A DNA stretch of 64,000 bases, taken from assembly GCA_963765585.1 (NCBI GenBank), contig CAVXXB010000011.1, positions 1 through 64,000 of the forward strand. Direction: 5' to 3'. The first letter of the stretch is position 1. The number at the start of each line of letters is the position of its first letter. Under the pieces are notes generated by a model. That model worked only from the letters and a program-made list of their open reading frames with translations, was not told the origin of the DNA and searched no databases. The position numbers and the translations under genes were made by a program. Source of the DNA: CAVXXB01 sp963765585. Lineage in GTDB: Bacteria > Calditrichota > Calditrichia > JAJRVZ01. This document shows, one piece after another, positions 45,630 to 53,982 of this stretch.

Positions 45630-47264
45630 TCACAAATTGATTATATCCGTCATTTCTAATCCCTCAATTAATTCATGGGAAATAAGAACTAATGTGATCT
45701 TTCTGTTTAATATTGAAAGCATACTCTTGATATGGTCCTTTGTTTCCAGATCAATTCCTGTGAATGGTTCATCAAAAAACAACCAATCGGGTTGATGATA
45801 TATCGCCCGCGCAAAAAGAATTCTTTGTCTCTCCCCGCCAGAGAGTTGCATACCCCCTTCCCCTATTTCGATACTATTTTCATCTCTGTGAATCAGCTGC
45901 GTTAAACCCGATATTTCCACTGTACGGTCCCATGAATTTTCATTATATTCACGTCCCATCAGCACATTTTCTTTAATAGAGCCGGAAATCAGAATCCCGT
46001 TTTGTTCCACATAACCTATCCGGTGAAGAAAATCCAGGTTATTGATCTCTGACCGGCAAATCCCATTAATGGCAATTTTTCCGGCTGAGGGTTGTAGTAA
46101 TCCAAGAATCATGCGGATAAATGTCGTTTTTCCACAACCTGATTGCCCTTTTATCCATACCTTATCACCAGATTTAAGCCTGACTGCAGGAAAATGTAAT
46201 CGGTTCTCATCGTTATTATATGAGTAGACTAGTGGACTGCTTTTTATGCATAGAATCTTATTTATATGAACATCACCAATCTTAATATTTGTAAGCGGTA
46301 GCAGTTCGGGTAAGATCCTCTGATATACAGCCAGTGCCTTAATAAGTCCGGTATGTTGTGCAGAGAAACCTGCCAGTGATGTAGTTGACAAACTGAAAAA
46401 AGCCCAGAATCCGAAAATTTGACCCGGAGTCGCCAGATCATTAACAATATAGATATAAGCAACAAATATCATATATACCGGAATAAAGGAAGAAAGAATT
46501 TTTATAAAAATCCGTCGCCTGGTCAGTGTTATAAATAACGCCATCTGGGCCTGTAAGACCTTCCTGAAAACCGACCATATATATTCGGAGACCTGGCTAA
46601 ATCCCGCAATATATTTATAGATCTGTGAAGCTTGTTTAAATTCTATGAGTCTTTTTTGATGAACAGCATCTCTGTCACGGAATGACCAATATTGAGATTT
46701 AATCCGATTATGGAACAAGTTCATAGATAACATATATAGTGGTAAGACAAAACTAATTGCCAGCATCAATTTCCAGTTTACCAACGACATGATTATAAAT
46801 GTTACAACAGCCACAATTATATGACGTAACATCATGAAAGGTACGCCACTGTAAAGCGGTGAAATATCTTCCAGATTTCTCTTTATTTTTTCAGCATTTT
46901 CTTTTGCATTTTCCTGAGCATACACGTGATAACTTTGATGTTTCAGATTTTCCAAAAAGCGCGCATATATTTGACTTACCAGATGCAACCCTGTTTTCCT
47001 GAACAAAATACTCTGGTGATAATCAAGGATGATGATCAACAATAGTGCCACAATCCAACCGCCGAATAAATAGCTTAAGGTTTCGACACTTTTGATATCT
47101 GCATTTTTTATGGAGTCGATAATACGGATACTGATCAGCGGTATCACAAAAGCAATCAGGTTGGATAATATCAGACTGAGGACGGGTAAGCGCATCCGTT
47201 TCCACATATCCGGGAATTGACTAAATGAAGAGATAATCAACTTTGCTGTCTCAGATAGTTTCAT
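45630..47264 (-). CDS. ABC exporter, fused membrane and ATPase domains (peptide cassette)
   Basis: 544 residues. Residues about 20-310 hold six membrane helices (LPVLSLILSNLIAFVIPLIS, YLFGGWIVALLLIIILDYHQ). The ATPase domain has Walker A GQSGCGKTT, Q-loop YVEQNG, signature LSGGERQR and Walker B WLFFDEPFTGID. It lacks the N-terminal C39 peptidase of bacteriocin exporters. Type IV ABC exporters with this layout export modified peptides or lipids. It is the last gene of the nine-gene cassette, one base after the CPBP gene, so it is a good candidate for exporting the matured peptide. Confidence 0.87.
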   Translation of the reverse strand: MKLSETAKLIISSFSQFPDMWKRMRLPVLSLILSNLIAFVIPLISIRIIDSIKNADIKSVETLSYLFGGWIVALLLIIILDYHQSILFRKTGLHLVSQIYARFLENLKHQSYHVYAQENAKENAEKIKRNLEDISPLYSGVPFMMLRHIIVAVVTFIIMSLVNWKLMLAISFVLPLYMLSMNLFHNRIKSQYWSFRDRDAVHQKRLIEFKQASQIYKYIAGFSQVSEYIWSVFRKVLQAQMALFITLTRRRIFIKILSSFIPVYMIFVAYIYIVNDLATPGQIFGFWAFFSLSTTSLAGFSAQHTGLIKALAVYQRILPELLPLTNIKIGDVHINKILCIKSSPLVYSYNNDENRLHFPAVRLKSGDKVWIKGQSGCGKTTFIRMILGLLQPSAGKIAINGICRSEINNLDFLHRIGYVEQNGILISGSIKENVLMGREYNENSWDRTVEISGLTQLIHRDENSIEIGEGGMQLSGGERQRILFARAIYHQPDWLFFDEPFTGIDLETKDHIKSMLSILNRKITLVLISHELIEGLEMTDIINL

Positions 47265-47265
47265 T

Positions 47266-47865
47266 TCAATGATAATAAAATTTTATTAAAATATTCCTGA
47301 TAAAGTGTACAAACCAGACAGCTGGCAAAGAACCAGATAATAAAAAAAGTAAGTATAGCATCACAGAAAAAAGTAAAAACTCAAATTGGTTCCATAAATT
47401 AATCTCTTTTCCGGGTGACCAATGTATTAAAGTGAATAAAATTGACCCCAAAATGACAATCATCCCTTCAGCAATATTTAAATTACACAATAGATATGAA
47501 AAACTAACACGCCAGATTAATTCTTCAACCAAAGTATTAATCGATACCAACAGTAAAGTTTGCAATATTCTGATTTTTGATAGATGTATAATGTTCTTTG
47601 TTAGTTTTATCACATACCCAAGAACCCCGACTCCCGATGTCATCCAAATCATCATGGGGAAATAAATAATACTGAGAATCATGGACATGTAAAACCATTG
47701 GAAATTTCCCGATTGCGCATGAATAATTCCAATCAGGATAAAAATGCTTTCCAACAGGAATTCAATTAGCCGCTTAATCCTTTTTCTCTTAATAAAACAC
47801 GAAATCGGAAAGTACAGGTATCCCAAGAACAATAATGATTCAATTGTGAAACCGTATCCGTACAT
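47266..47865 (-). CDS. CPBP-family intramembrane metalloprotease (CAAX-like)
   Basis: 199 residues with about six membrane helices. The CPBP motifs are present: motif 1 EELIWR in NTLVEELIWRVSF, motif 2 as LFTLIHW, and motif 3 HFIRN near the end. CPBP proteases act on prenylated or secreted peptides and are found in bacteriocin clusters as leader proteases or immunity proteins. It overlaps the upstream permease gene by 26 bases and lies one base before the exporter. Here it may cleave the precursor leader or protect the cell. Confidence 0.78.
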   Translation of the reverse strand: MYGYGFTIESLLFLGYLYFPISCFIKRKRIKRLIEFLLESIFILIGIIHAQSGNFQWFYMSMILSIIYFPMMIWMTSGVGVLGYVIKLTKNIIHLSKIRILQTLLLVSINTLVEELIWRVSFSYLLCNLNIAEGMIVILGSILFTLIHWSPGKEINLWNQFEFLLFSVMLYLLFLLSGSLPAVWFVHFIRNILIKFYYH

Positions 47866-49270
47866 ATTTTGTCAGGTTGATAACAATTCTTAAAAGAATG
47901 AGAAGTAAAATTATCTGAATACTTAAAAACAGGCCCCATTTGCTGTTAACAGGGTGAGCGTTAAGCAGGTTGTCAATCAACAAATCAAAATTGACATACT
48001 TTTCTGCTTGTACACGGGTTTTTTCATTTAACTGAATATATATCAGGAAAATTAGAATCAGGTTTGCGGTCCCGTTTGACCAAGTAATCGCATTTACAAG
48101 CAAATTGAACAGGCTGATAATAATTCCAAAGAGGATCACGCAAAGAGTATGATAAATTTCCCAAAAACCTGTGAACAAATAAATAACCAGAATCGCGATA
48201 AACTGAACAATAATTTGAATTGTGACAAGCACAAGCCATCTGTTTAATATGATTGAGGAATAGTTCCTGGATTTGAGCACTATACTTTCTCGCATACCCG
48301 TATACTGATCAATCTTGAGAATGAATGATTGATTAAATGTAAAAATTATAGGGATCACCAGGTATACATATAGATATACAGAATCAAGTAACTGATTCTG
48401 CATTGAATGATTTACACCCAACAACATGAACAGCCCGATAAATATGCAAACTGAAATTGTCTTCTGTGGTCCCATATTCATCATCTCTGTATGATGAGCG
48501 GTTACATACAGGTAACATCGATTCATCCATTTAGATATGATATTAGTTTTAAAATTGGTCCGATTAAATTTATACAGTAACGATTTTGAATAATTAAATC
48601 CTATAATTATAATCGTAACACTACATATCACCCAAAATAAAAGAATTCCAGTAACAGGAAATTGATCCGGGTTTGCATAGAATTGTAATAGATGAATTCG
48701 TGTGCTAAAAATATTCATTCCGGTAATTGCCGAAAATATGATAAGAAGAATCTGAAATAAAAGAAATAAAATTTGGGCAAGAAAATCATCATTGATTTGA
48801 TGAACTATTATTATAGCGACAAATATTACTATATGGTAAAAGGAAAAAAAATGCCCTACCATACTATAAAAATAATATTCAGGTTCAATTTGTTGAGGCG
48901 CAAATATTAATTGTTGAATTAGCGCGGAGAGATTCGCCGGAATAATAAACGCTATAAAAAAAAATGCATAGTAAAGAATATACAATCCAAAGAAATATTC
49001 TCTTCCGGATATCCTTAGACTAAGTAAATATCGATTCGAATTATTATTTATTTTTCTAAAATGTTTCAGCAGAAGAACAAAAAAACTAAATAATCCAATG
49101 CTTGACATAATAAATTCATAATTTCTGATAAGCTGCGATGTGTCATAAATTGCTTTATTGTCAAATGGCGGGAGACATATTCTCCAGGTAAATAATAAAA
49201 TAGCCGCAGTTATAATAATATATAAAGGGTTTAATAAATGTCTGATTTCATTTCGTATTATCGCACTCAT
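47840..49270 (-). CDS. Multi-spanning membrane protein, probable ABC-2 permease (peptide cassette)
   Basis: 476 residues with about 12 hydrophobic helices (PLYIIITAAILLFTWRICLP, FIMSSIGLFSFFVLLLKHF, LNLLVNAITWSNGTANLILI). No catalytic motif is visible. Its start overlaps the end of the ATPase gene by four bases, which pairs them as a transporter. Similar large permeases partner small ATPases in bacteriocin self-immunity or export. The lysine-poor, Ile/Phe-rich composition matches its neighbours. Confidence 0.72.
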   Translation of the reverse strand: MSAIIRNEIRHLLNPLYIIITAAILLFTWRICLPPFDNKAIYDTSQLIRNYEFIMSSIGLFSFFVLLLKHFRKINNNSNRYLLSLRISGREYFFGLYILYYAFFFIAFIIPANLSALIQQLIFAPQQIEPEYYFYSMVGHFFSFYHIVIFVAIIIVHQINDDFLAQILFLLFQILLIIFSAITGMNIFSTRIHLLQFYANPDQFPVTGILLFWVICSVTIIIIGFNYSKSLLYKFNRTNFKTNIISKWMNRCYLYVTAHHTEMMNMGPQKTISVCIFIGLFMLLGVNHSMQNQLLDSVYLYVYLVIPIIFTFNQSFILKIDQYTGMRESIVLKSRNYSSIILNRWLVLVTIQIIVQFIAILVIYLFTGFWEIYHTLCVILFGIIISLFNLLVNAITWSNGTANLILIFLIYIQLNEKTRVQAEKYVNFDLLIDNLLNAHPVNSKWGLFLSIQIILLLILLRIVINLTKYVRIRFHN

Positions 49271-50133
49271 ATGTCATGGTCATTCATAGATATATGATAT
49301 GCATCTTCAAGCGTAACTTCATCATGACTACCAGCCTGCATCGTCCCGCTGTCATACTTTTTCCAGTGCCCGTTTCCGGAGACACCTGCTCTGATAAATT
49401 TATTTTTTTTCATCACTTTATCATTAGCAGTTGGTTTATCTTTATATATTTTGATCACCCTGCCCTTTGCCTTTTCTTTTAATTCGTCAGGCGTCCCGTA
49501 AAACAATTTTCCTCCCCCGGACATGATGAGTATCTTTGAACATATAAGTTCCATATCGTTTAGATCATGTCCCACGTACAAAATAATTCGATCAGAATAT
49601 TCACTCAAGAAATTGTTATGTAAATGTAACCTCGACTCAAGATCGAGATTATTTGCCGGCTCATCAAGGAGGATCAGCTCTGGTCTATATAAAAAGAGTT
49701 GGGCAAGCGCAGTGCGTTGCTTTATTCCTCCCGACAGATTAGCAATGATCTCATTTTGAACATGGGTGAGTTGAAATTGATACAGTACATCCCAAATTCT
49801 TTTCTGAATCTCAAGGCGATTTAATGAACCCGGAAGTCTGAGCATATAATCAAGATAATTTCGGACAGACATATTGCCATACATCTCAGGTGACTGAGGC
49901 AGGTAACCCATTATACTGCGCCAATATGCGGATCTCTGATTGATTGTCAGATCATTATATATTATTTTCCCTTCAGTCTGCTTTAAAATACCAGCAATTA
50001 TACATAGTAAGGTTGATTTCCCCGCACCATTGGGTCCGATGATCCCGGTGATACCATTTGTCAGATCCAGACTCAGATTATTTAGAATGAGTTTGTTTTT
50101 AATCTGATATTTTATATTTTTCAGAATCAACAT
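49267..50133 (-). CDS. ABC transporter ATP-binding protein (peptide cassette)
   Basis: 288 residues. Walker A is GPNGAGKST, Q-loop LPQSPEMYG, signature LSGGIKQR, Walker B LILLDEPANNLDL and the switch His in YVGHDLND. The last 70 residues have a charged linker (KEKAKGRVIKIYKDKPTAND). It overlaps the isoprenoid-fold gene by 35 bases at its start and the permease by four at its end. It energises the permease at 47840-49270. Relatives act in bacteriocin immunity or lipid export. Confidence 0.87.
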   Translation of the reverse strand: MLILKNIKYQIKNKLILNNLSLDLTNGITGIIGPNGAGKSTLLCIIAGILKQTEGKIIYNDLTINQRSAYWRSIMGYLPQSPEMYGNMSVRNYLDYMLRLPGSLNRLEIQKRIWDVLYQFQLTHVQNEIIANLSGGIKQRTALAQLFLYRPELILLDEPANNLDLESRLHLHNNFLSEYSDRIILYVGHDLNDMELICSKILIMSGGGKLFYGTPDELKEKAKGRVIKIYKDKPTANDKVMKKNKFIRAGVSGNGHWKKYDSGTMQAGSHDEVTLEDAYHISMNDHDI

Positions 50134-51022
50134 TACTTTTTCTCATCTCCGTCCGCTGCCTGTATTTGTTAACCAAACTCTGCAAATACCTGATATTCTC
50201 AGCCAGAAAAACAAACTTCAGTTGCTGGTTCAGGCACCGTGCCTCGATCAGATAAAACTGAATCTGCTCTATTAAATCCAGATCGAATTCTGATTCCTTA
50301 AAGAATCGCCAAACCTGATCAGCACCAGTTAAAGTCTCATTTTTTTCAGATTCGATATATTTGATTAACCATGATTTATCCGGTTTTTTTATATCACGAT
50401 GAATATCCATTAAATCATCATAAATTTGATGTGCCGTATGATATTTCCCTATAAGTTCTTCGCACAAATCCAATTTATATTCACAATTATTTATGAGACA
50501 GAATGCGGCAAAAGGAATAATAGCAGGTATCGCTTTTTCGCCCAGAATATCTGGAACTATTTTCCCATATATTTTATCGACAGACCTCCGCTTTTCACTA
50601 AATAACGCCTGGTAGTACCTGTTCTCATACTCATAAATATATCCGTAAATATCAGGACCGCACAAGTCTATCAACTGTCCAATCGCCAGATTTCTCAATG
50701 TCTGAGCTGCACAATATTTGGTAATTAGTTTTTTATAAGTATGGGTGGGCAGGTGATATTCATCCAGCATATCGTCTTCAATCATAAAATAATAGCCATA
50801 TAATGCATTAATAACCGCCAGTTTCCTGATGATTTGGATATCCGCATCGGGTATGGCATAGTAATAGTTAAATGGCAATGTAATTATCCAGTTTTGAGAC
50901 TTGAAACTTTGGTCGATCTTTCCCAACTCTACATTTAATTTGTTAACCTGCACCTGGAGAATAAAATTTTCTTTCAACAGATCCAGCTCCTTAGCCAGAT
51001 TTATGTTTTTCATTTTCTGCAT
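50099..51022 (-). CDS. Class I isoprenoid synthase-fold protein (peptide cassette)
   Basis: 307 residues, all helical, no signal peptide. Two Asp-rich metal motifs sit where prenyl synthases have them: D83-D84-M-L-D87 (YFMIEDDMLDEYH) and D202-D203-L-M-D206 (AHQIYDDLMDIHRD). The spacing of about 120 residues matches the family. Such proteins bind a diphosphate through magnesium and build or cyclise isoprenoid chains. Overall similarity to known synthases is low, so the substrate is unknown. It begins one base after the propeller gene. In this setting it could make a lipid carrier for the glycosyltransferase or modify the peptide. Confidence 0.7.
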   Translation of the reverse strand: MQKMKNINLAKELDLLKENFILQVQVNKLNVELGKIDQSFKSQNWIITLPFNYYYAIPDADIQIIRKLAVINALYGYYFMIEDDMLDEYHLPTHTYKKLITKYCAAQTLRNLAIGQLIDLCGPDIYGYIYEYENRYYQALFSEKRRSVDKIYGKIVPDILGEKAIPAIIPFAAFCLINNCEYKLDLCEELIGKYHTAHQIYDDLMDIHRDIKKPDKSWLIKYIESEKNETLTGADQVWRFFKESEFDLDLIEQIQFYLIEARCLNQQLKFVFLAENIRYLQSLVNKYRQRTEMRKSNVDSEKYKISD

Positions 51023-51023
51023 A

Positions 51024-51857
51024 CTATAGTTTTGATAACCAGGTTATTTTTCCATCATTTACTTGTATGCTATCGCACTGAAAAACCTGGATCGTTCTGC
51101 GATCTGAACGTATTAGAATATCCAGTAAGCCATTTCCATTCAGATCAACCAGGCTCACCCCGGTCTGAAACATATTCTGCGACAACCTTTGCTGTAGTAA
51201 GACTTTCCCATCTTTACCTGAAAGTATCGTGATGGTCATTGCATCATTAACACCAAAGACCTCAGGCACACCATCTTTATCAATATCAAACAAACTCAAT
51301 GGTATCTGATTCTCATACCCGGTATCACAATACCACAGTAGATCGAGCGTTTTGCCATCGATACAATAAATATTTCGGTCGACGGATGCGCCAATCAGAT
51401 CGGGAATTTGATCAAAGTTTGCATCCAGAATGTCAAACGAGCTGATCAAACCCGCATTATTTTCATTTCCCCGAAAATGTGGTTTATGCTGAATTACCTC
51501 ACCGGATCTTGCATTTACAGAATACACACCGCCGGAAAAGGTAGTAAAGTAAATATAAACCTCTTTGTTTAAGCTATATGCACGATACCAGCTGATTATG
51601 TCATTAAAACTCCCTATTTTTATTCCGAGAAAATATGCTGGTTTCTCGCCGGTGTTGAAACGCTGGATAATTTTTGAGTTACCAAGATCATAAATAGCTA
51701 ATTCGTTACTTCTGCTTTGAAACAGCAGTAAATGTTCGATAATTACCGGTAGATCGAATTGACGTTCTTCATCTCGTTCAACGCAATATTTCAGAGAGAA
51801 ATCAGCCAGAGAATATACATGCACCTGGCGCCATGAGCTGGCAACCAGCAGGGATTC
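51024..51857 (-). CDS. Exported beta-propeller protein, C-terminal part beyond an in-frame amber codon
   Basis: Continues the frame after TAG at 51858-51860 (ESLLVASSWRQVHVYSLADF). VCBS/FG-GAP and PQQ-like blades follow: IQHKPHFRGNENNAGLISSF, then Ca-loop blades DIDKDGVPEVFG and DLNGNGLLDILI. The homology and blade periodicity run across the stop without change of frame, so this is one protein of about 410 residues with the N-terminal part at 51858-52253. The gene stops at a TAG one base before the next start. Confidence 0.72.
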   Translation of the reverse strand, partial: ESLLVASSWRQVHVYSLADFSLKYCVERDEERQFDLPVIIEHLLLFQSRSNELAIYDLGNSKIIQRFNTGEKPAYFLGIKIGSFNDIISWYRAYSLNKEVYIYFTTFSGGVYSVNARSGEVIQHKPHFRGNENNAGLISSFDILDANFDQIPDLIGASVDRNIYCIDGKTLDLLWYCDTGYENQIPLSLFDIDKDGVPEVFGVNDAMTITILSGKDGKVLLQQRLSQNMFQTGVSLVDLNGNGLLDILIRSDRRTIQVFQCDSIQVNDGKITWLSKL

Positions 51858-52253
51858 CTAAGCCAAAACAAACAGAGAAAGAGTTAAATAATCTTCCCGC
51901 TCTAATTTGACAGAATCGGTTTTAAATGTTTTTAAACTGATTTTATATAACTTTTTCTGATAGGTATAGAACTGATCACCAAACACAAAACTGCGTAATC
52001 GTGAGAAACCTTTTGCATTTAGAAAAAATTGAGGTGTGTTATCTTGCTGGCTATCATATAATTCAAATAGAGTACCATTTTTTATATCAGAGATGATCAT
52101 AAAATGAGGAAAGTTAGTTCTATTTGATGGGGCCAACATATAGTCAATCTTAGAACTATGATCATCTGATACCGATAACAAATGTGATAGTGTAAATTTC
52201 TGACCCGAGACCAATTGGCTCATAACAATAATAATCAAAAATATTCTAATCAT
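51858..52253 (-). CDS. Exported beta-propeller protein, N-terminal part with signal peptide (ends at amber)
   Basis: Start is the ATG at 52253; an in-frame TTG lies three codons upstream. A signal peptide (MIRIFLIIIVMSQLVSGQ) is followed by beta-rich sequence (FPHFMIISDIKNGTLFELYD, FVFGDQFYTYQKKLYKIS) that looks like propeller blades. The frame ends in VLA then TAG. Gene order puts this secreted propeller directly after the precursor. It is probably the exported partner or receptor of the modified peptide, an inference by analogy to quinohemoprotein amine dehydrogenase, whose crosslinked small subunit docks on a propeller. Confidence 0.7.
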   Translation of the reverse strand: MIRIFLIIIVMSQLVSGQKFTLSHLLSVSDDHSSKIDYMLAPSNRTNFPHFMIISDIKNGTLFELYDSQQDNTPQFFLNAKGFSRLRSFVFGDQFYTYQKKLYKISLKTFKTDSVKLEREDYLTLSLFVLA

Positions 52254-52409
52254 ATTTAACAAACCTGAATTTTCAAAATCATACTTATTTAAATTAATAT
52301 TACTATTCTTACATCACACTAAATATTCCGATTCTTAATAATCATATCAGGTTACACCCGGAGTTTAAATTACTATCGACTATTATGCCCTGTTGAAATA
52401 AAAACACGC

Positions 52410-52577
52410 CTATGAAGTACGATCAGGTGGTCCCGGAGCATAATCCAGCACACACGAATCCACAGTTTCACAGTAGCCAAAATCCGCCCAACATTCATCT
52501 TTTACGGTACACGCTGCCTGTGCAACCATATCTTTTTTCGAATTGATCAAAACGATTTCAAAACGTTTGTTCGCCAT
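52410..52577 (-). CDS. Precursor peptide with tandem C-X3-D-X-C-X2-D core
   Basis: 55 residues, found by reading the spacer; it has the best ribosome site of the region (AGGAGGTGAT, three bases from ATG). Residues 1-22 form a leader with a strand-forming stretch (RFEIVLINS) of the kind bound by PqqD-like domains. The core holds two ten-residue units, CTVKDECWAD (23-32) and CETVDSCVLD (36-45), both C-X3-D-X-C-X2-D, separated by FGY. A proline-rich tail (YAPGPPDRTS) ends at TAG. The Cys-to-Asp spacing matches thioether ranthipeptides and the QhpC subunit. It lies between the radical SAM gene and the propeller gene. No homologue is recognised by name. Confidence 0.85.
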   Translation of the reverse strand: MANKRFEIVLINSKKDMVAQAACTVKDECWADFGYCETVDSCVLDYAPGPPDRTS

Positions 52578-52580
52578 ACA

Positions 52581-52590
52581 ATCACCTCCT
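52581..52590 (-). promoter_or_regulatory. Strong ribosome binding site of the precursor gene
   Basis: AGGAGGTGAT, a near-perfect match to the 16S rRNA tail, lies three bases before the precursor ATG. It is the strongest such site in the cassette, as expected for a peptide substrate made in excess over its enzymes. It fixes the start at 52577. Confidence 0.8.
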
Positions 52591-52647
52591 TTTTACCATT
52601 GAATCCTGGGTGTAACCTGAATTTTTAATTATTACTATATATTTCTT

Positions 52648-53970
52648 TCATGATAGCTGATTATTTAGTTTCAATATATCATAGGCGTAAATCGCCATCT
52701 CTAAACGACGTTTGAGTTCCCGGCAGAACCTGGGGTCGGGCCGATTTATCTGACCTGAGTAAACATAATTATCATGCAGGCAGCCGCCGCCACAATGTGC
52801 CCTGGCCCAGCAGTTTTCACATTGTAAAAAACCAGTAATCCGTTTATCCAAAAAAGTATTTTGCTCCTTATAATTAAAATTATCCACTACACCAAATTCA
52901 AACTTTTTATTACCGACAAAACGATGACAAGGATAGATCTTTCCCTGGCTGGATACCGCCATCAGGCTACGACCCGCCCCACATCCTAAATACTTTTTAC
53001 GAATTGATTTCAGAGAAAGAATCATATCCCAGATCCTGAGTGCAACACCGGGACCTTTGATTTCATAATCTGAAATCAGGCATTCTGCCTGGCGCTCGAG
53101 GTCCTGACACAATCTCTCTGACTCTAAATCAGAAAGAGCGAAAAATGCCGCCCGATCAGCTGTAACCGGAGCATAATCAAAGCGGGCAAATCCGGTATCA
53201 CCCAATTGACGACTGATCTGATCCCACTCAGAATTTCCCGAAGTGATGGTTGCACGGGCAAGTGCATTTCCCTTTCGGGATTTTAGGAATTTTCTAATAT
53301 TTTTTTTTACCAGACGATAAGAGTTGCGTCCATTTTTTAATGGCCGGTTATAGTTTTGTATCTGTTTATCTCCATCAAAACTGATTGTAACACTGAACTC
53401 ATAATCATTTAAGAAGTTGATTATTTCCCTGTTAATAATCGTTCCATTGGTGGTAATTGAGAAATCAAAGTGTTTGGATTTAGGATATTTCACCGCAATT
53501 GCATAGTTCACGACATTTTTAATTAGTTTAAAATTGAGCAGAGGTTCACCCCCAAAAAATATGACGGAAATATTTTTCCGTTTCGAATTTTTTACTAACC
53601 AGTCAATGGACCTTTGGGCCGTCTCAAATTGCATATATCCCTTTTCGAAATACATACCCCCATTTCCATAACAATATTTACAGCGCATGTTGCAATCCTG
53701 AGCCACATTTAAAGAAAGACAGGACAGATCAGAATTTTTTGTCTGATCTATTTTCGCTTGATTCAGGTGGATGATCGATTCGTGATTTCGATCAGAAAGT
53801 AAATCCATAACGTCTGATGGAAGAGTTTCTGCACAATCAAATGCATCTTTTTTCATTTTTTGAATCAAATCTGCCAATTCTCCATTGATCCGAAATGCAT
53901 CCCCCGAATCAATCCGATATAAGTAAATAAGATTCTTATGGTAGAACAGGTGAAAATTATTTGCATTCAT
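52648..53970 (-). CDS. Radical SAM/SPASM peptide maturase (peptide cassette)
   Basis: 440 residues. Residues 1-60 look like a small PqqD-like recognition domain (LIYLYRIDSGDAFRINGELA). The radical SAM motif is C93, C97, C100 (CNMRCKYCYG), followed by FFGGEPLLNF and ISFDGDKQIQNYNR. The C-terminal SPASM region holds the auxiliary cluster ligands: LGCGAGRS, YPCHR, CENCWARAHCGGGC and a last RFC. Enzymes of this class form Cys thioether bonds on peptides. The CENCxxxxxCGGGC arrangement resembles QhpD and ranthipeptide synthases. It is followed 70 bases on by the precursor and begins 12 bases after the glycosyltransferase gene. Confidence 0.88.
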   Translation of the reverse strand: MNANNFHLFYHKNLIYLYRIDSGDAFRINGELADLIQKMKKDAFDCAETLPSDVMDLLSDRNHESIIHLNQAKIDQTKNSDLSCLSLNVAQDCNMRCKYCYGNGGMYFEKGYMQFETAQRSIDWLVKNSKRKNISVIFFGGEPLLNFKLIKNVVNYAIAVKYPKSKHFDFSITTNGTIINREIINFLNDYEFSVTISFDGDKQIQNYNRPLKNGRNSYRLVKKNIRKFLKSRKGNALARATITSGNSEWDQISRQLGDTGFARFDYAPVTADRAAFFALSDLESERLCQDLERQAECLISDYEIKGPGVALRIWDMILSLKSIRKKYLGCGAGRSLMAVSSQGKIYPCHRFVGNKKFEFGVVDNFNYKEQNTFLDKRITGFLQCENCWARAHCGGGCLHDNYVYSGQINRPDPRFCRELKRRLEMAIYAYDILKLNNQLS

Positions 53971-53982
53971 TTTATTTGAATC

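Larger units (their letters stand above)
52347..52620. repeat. 13-bp perfect inverted repeat flanking the precursor gene
   Basis: TCAGGTTACACCC at 52347-52359 and GGGTGTAACCTGA at 52608-52620 are exact reverse complements. They bracket the precursor gene: one lies in its 5' leader and one 51 bases beyond its stop. In the RNA the stem can extend by three more pairs past a bulged A. The related word AAAATTCAGGTT also precedes the propeller start (52264-52275). It could be a transcript structure or the ends of a small mobile cassette. Confidence 0.75.

Noticed and set aside
51858..51860. Pyrrolysine or other recoding of TAG
   Set aside because: Several genes nearby end in TAG as a normal stop and no pyl genes or recoding element are in view.
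52263..52409. A second precursor peptide gene after the first
   Set aside because: Reading the minus strand gives only an eight-codon frame with no ribosome site.
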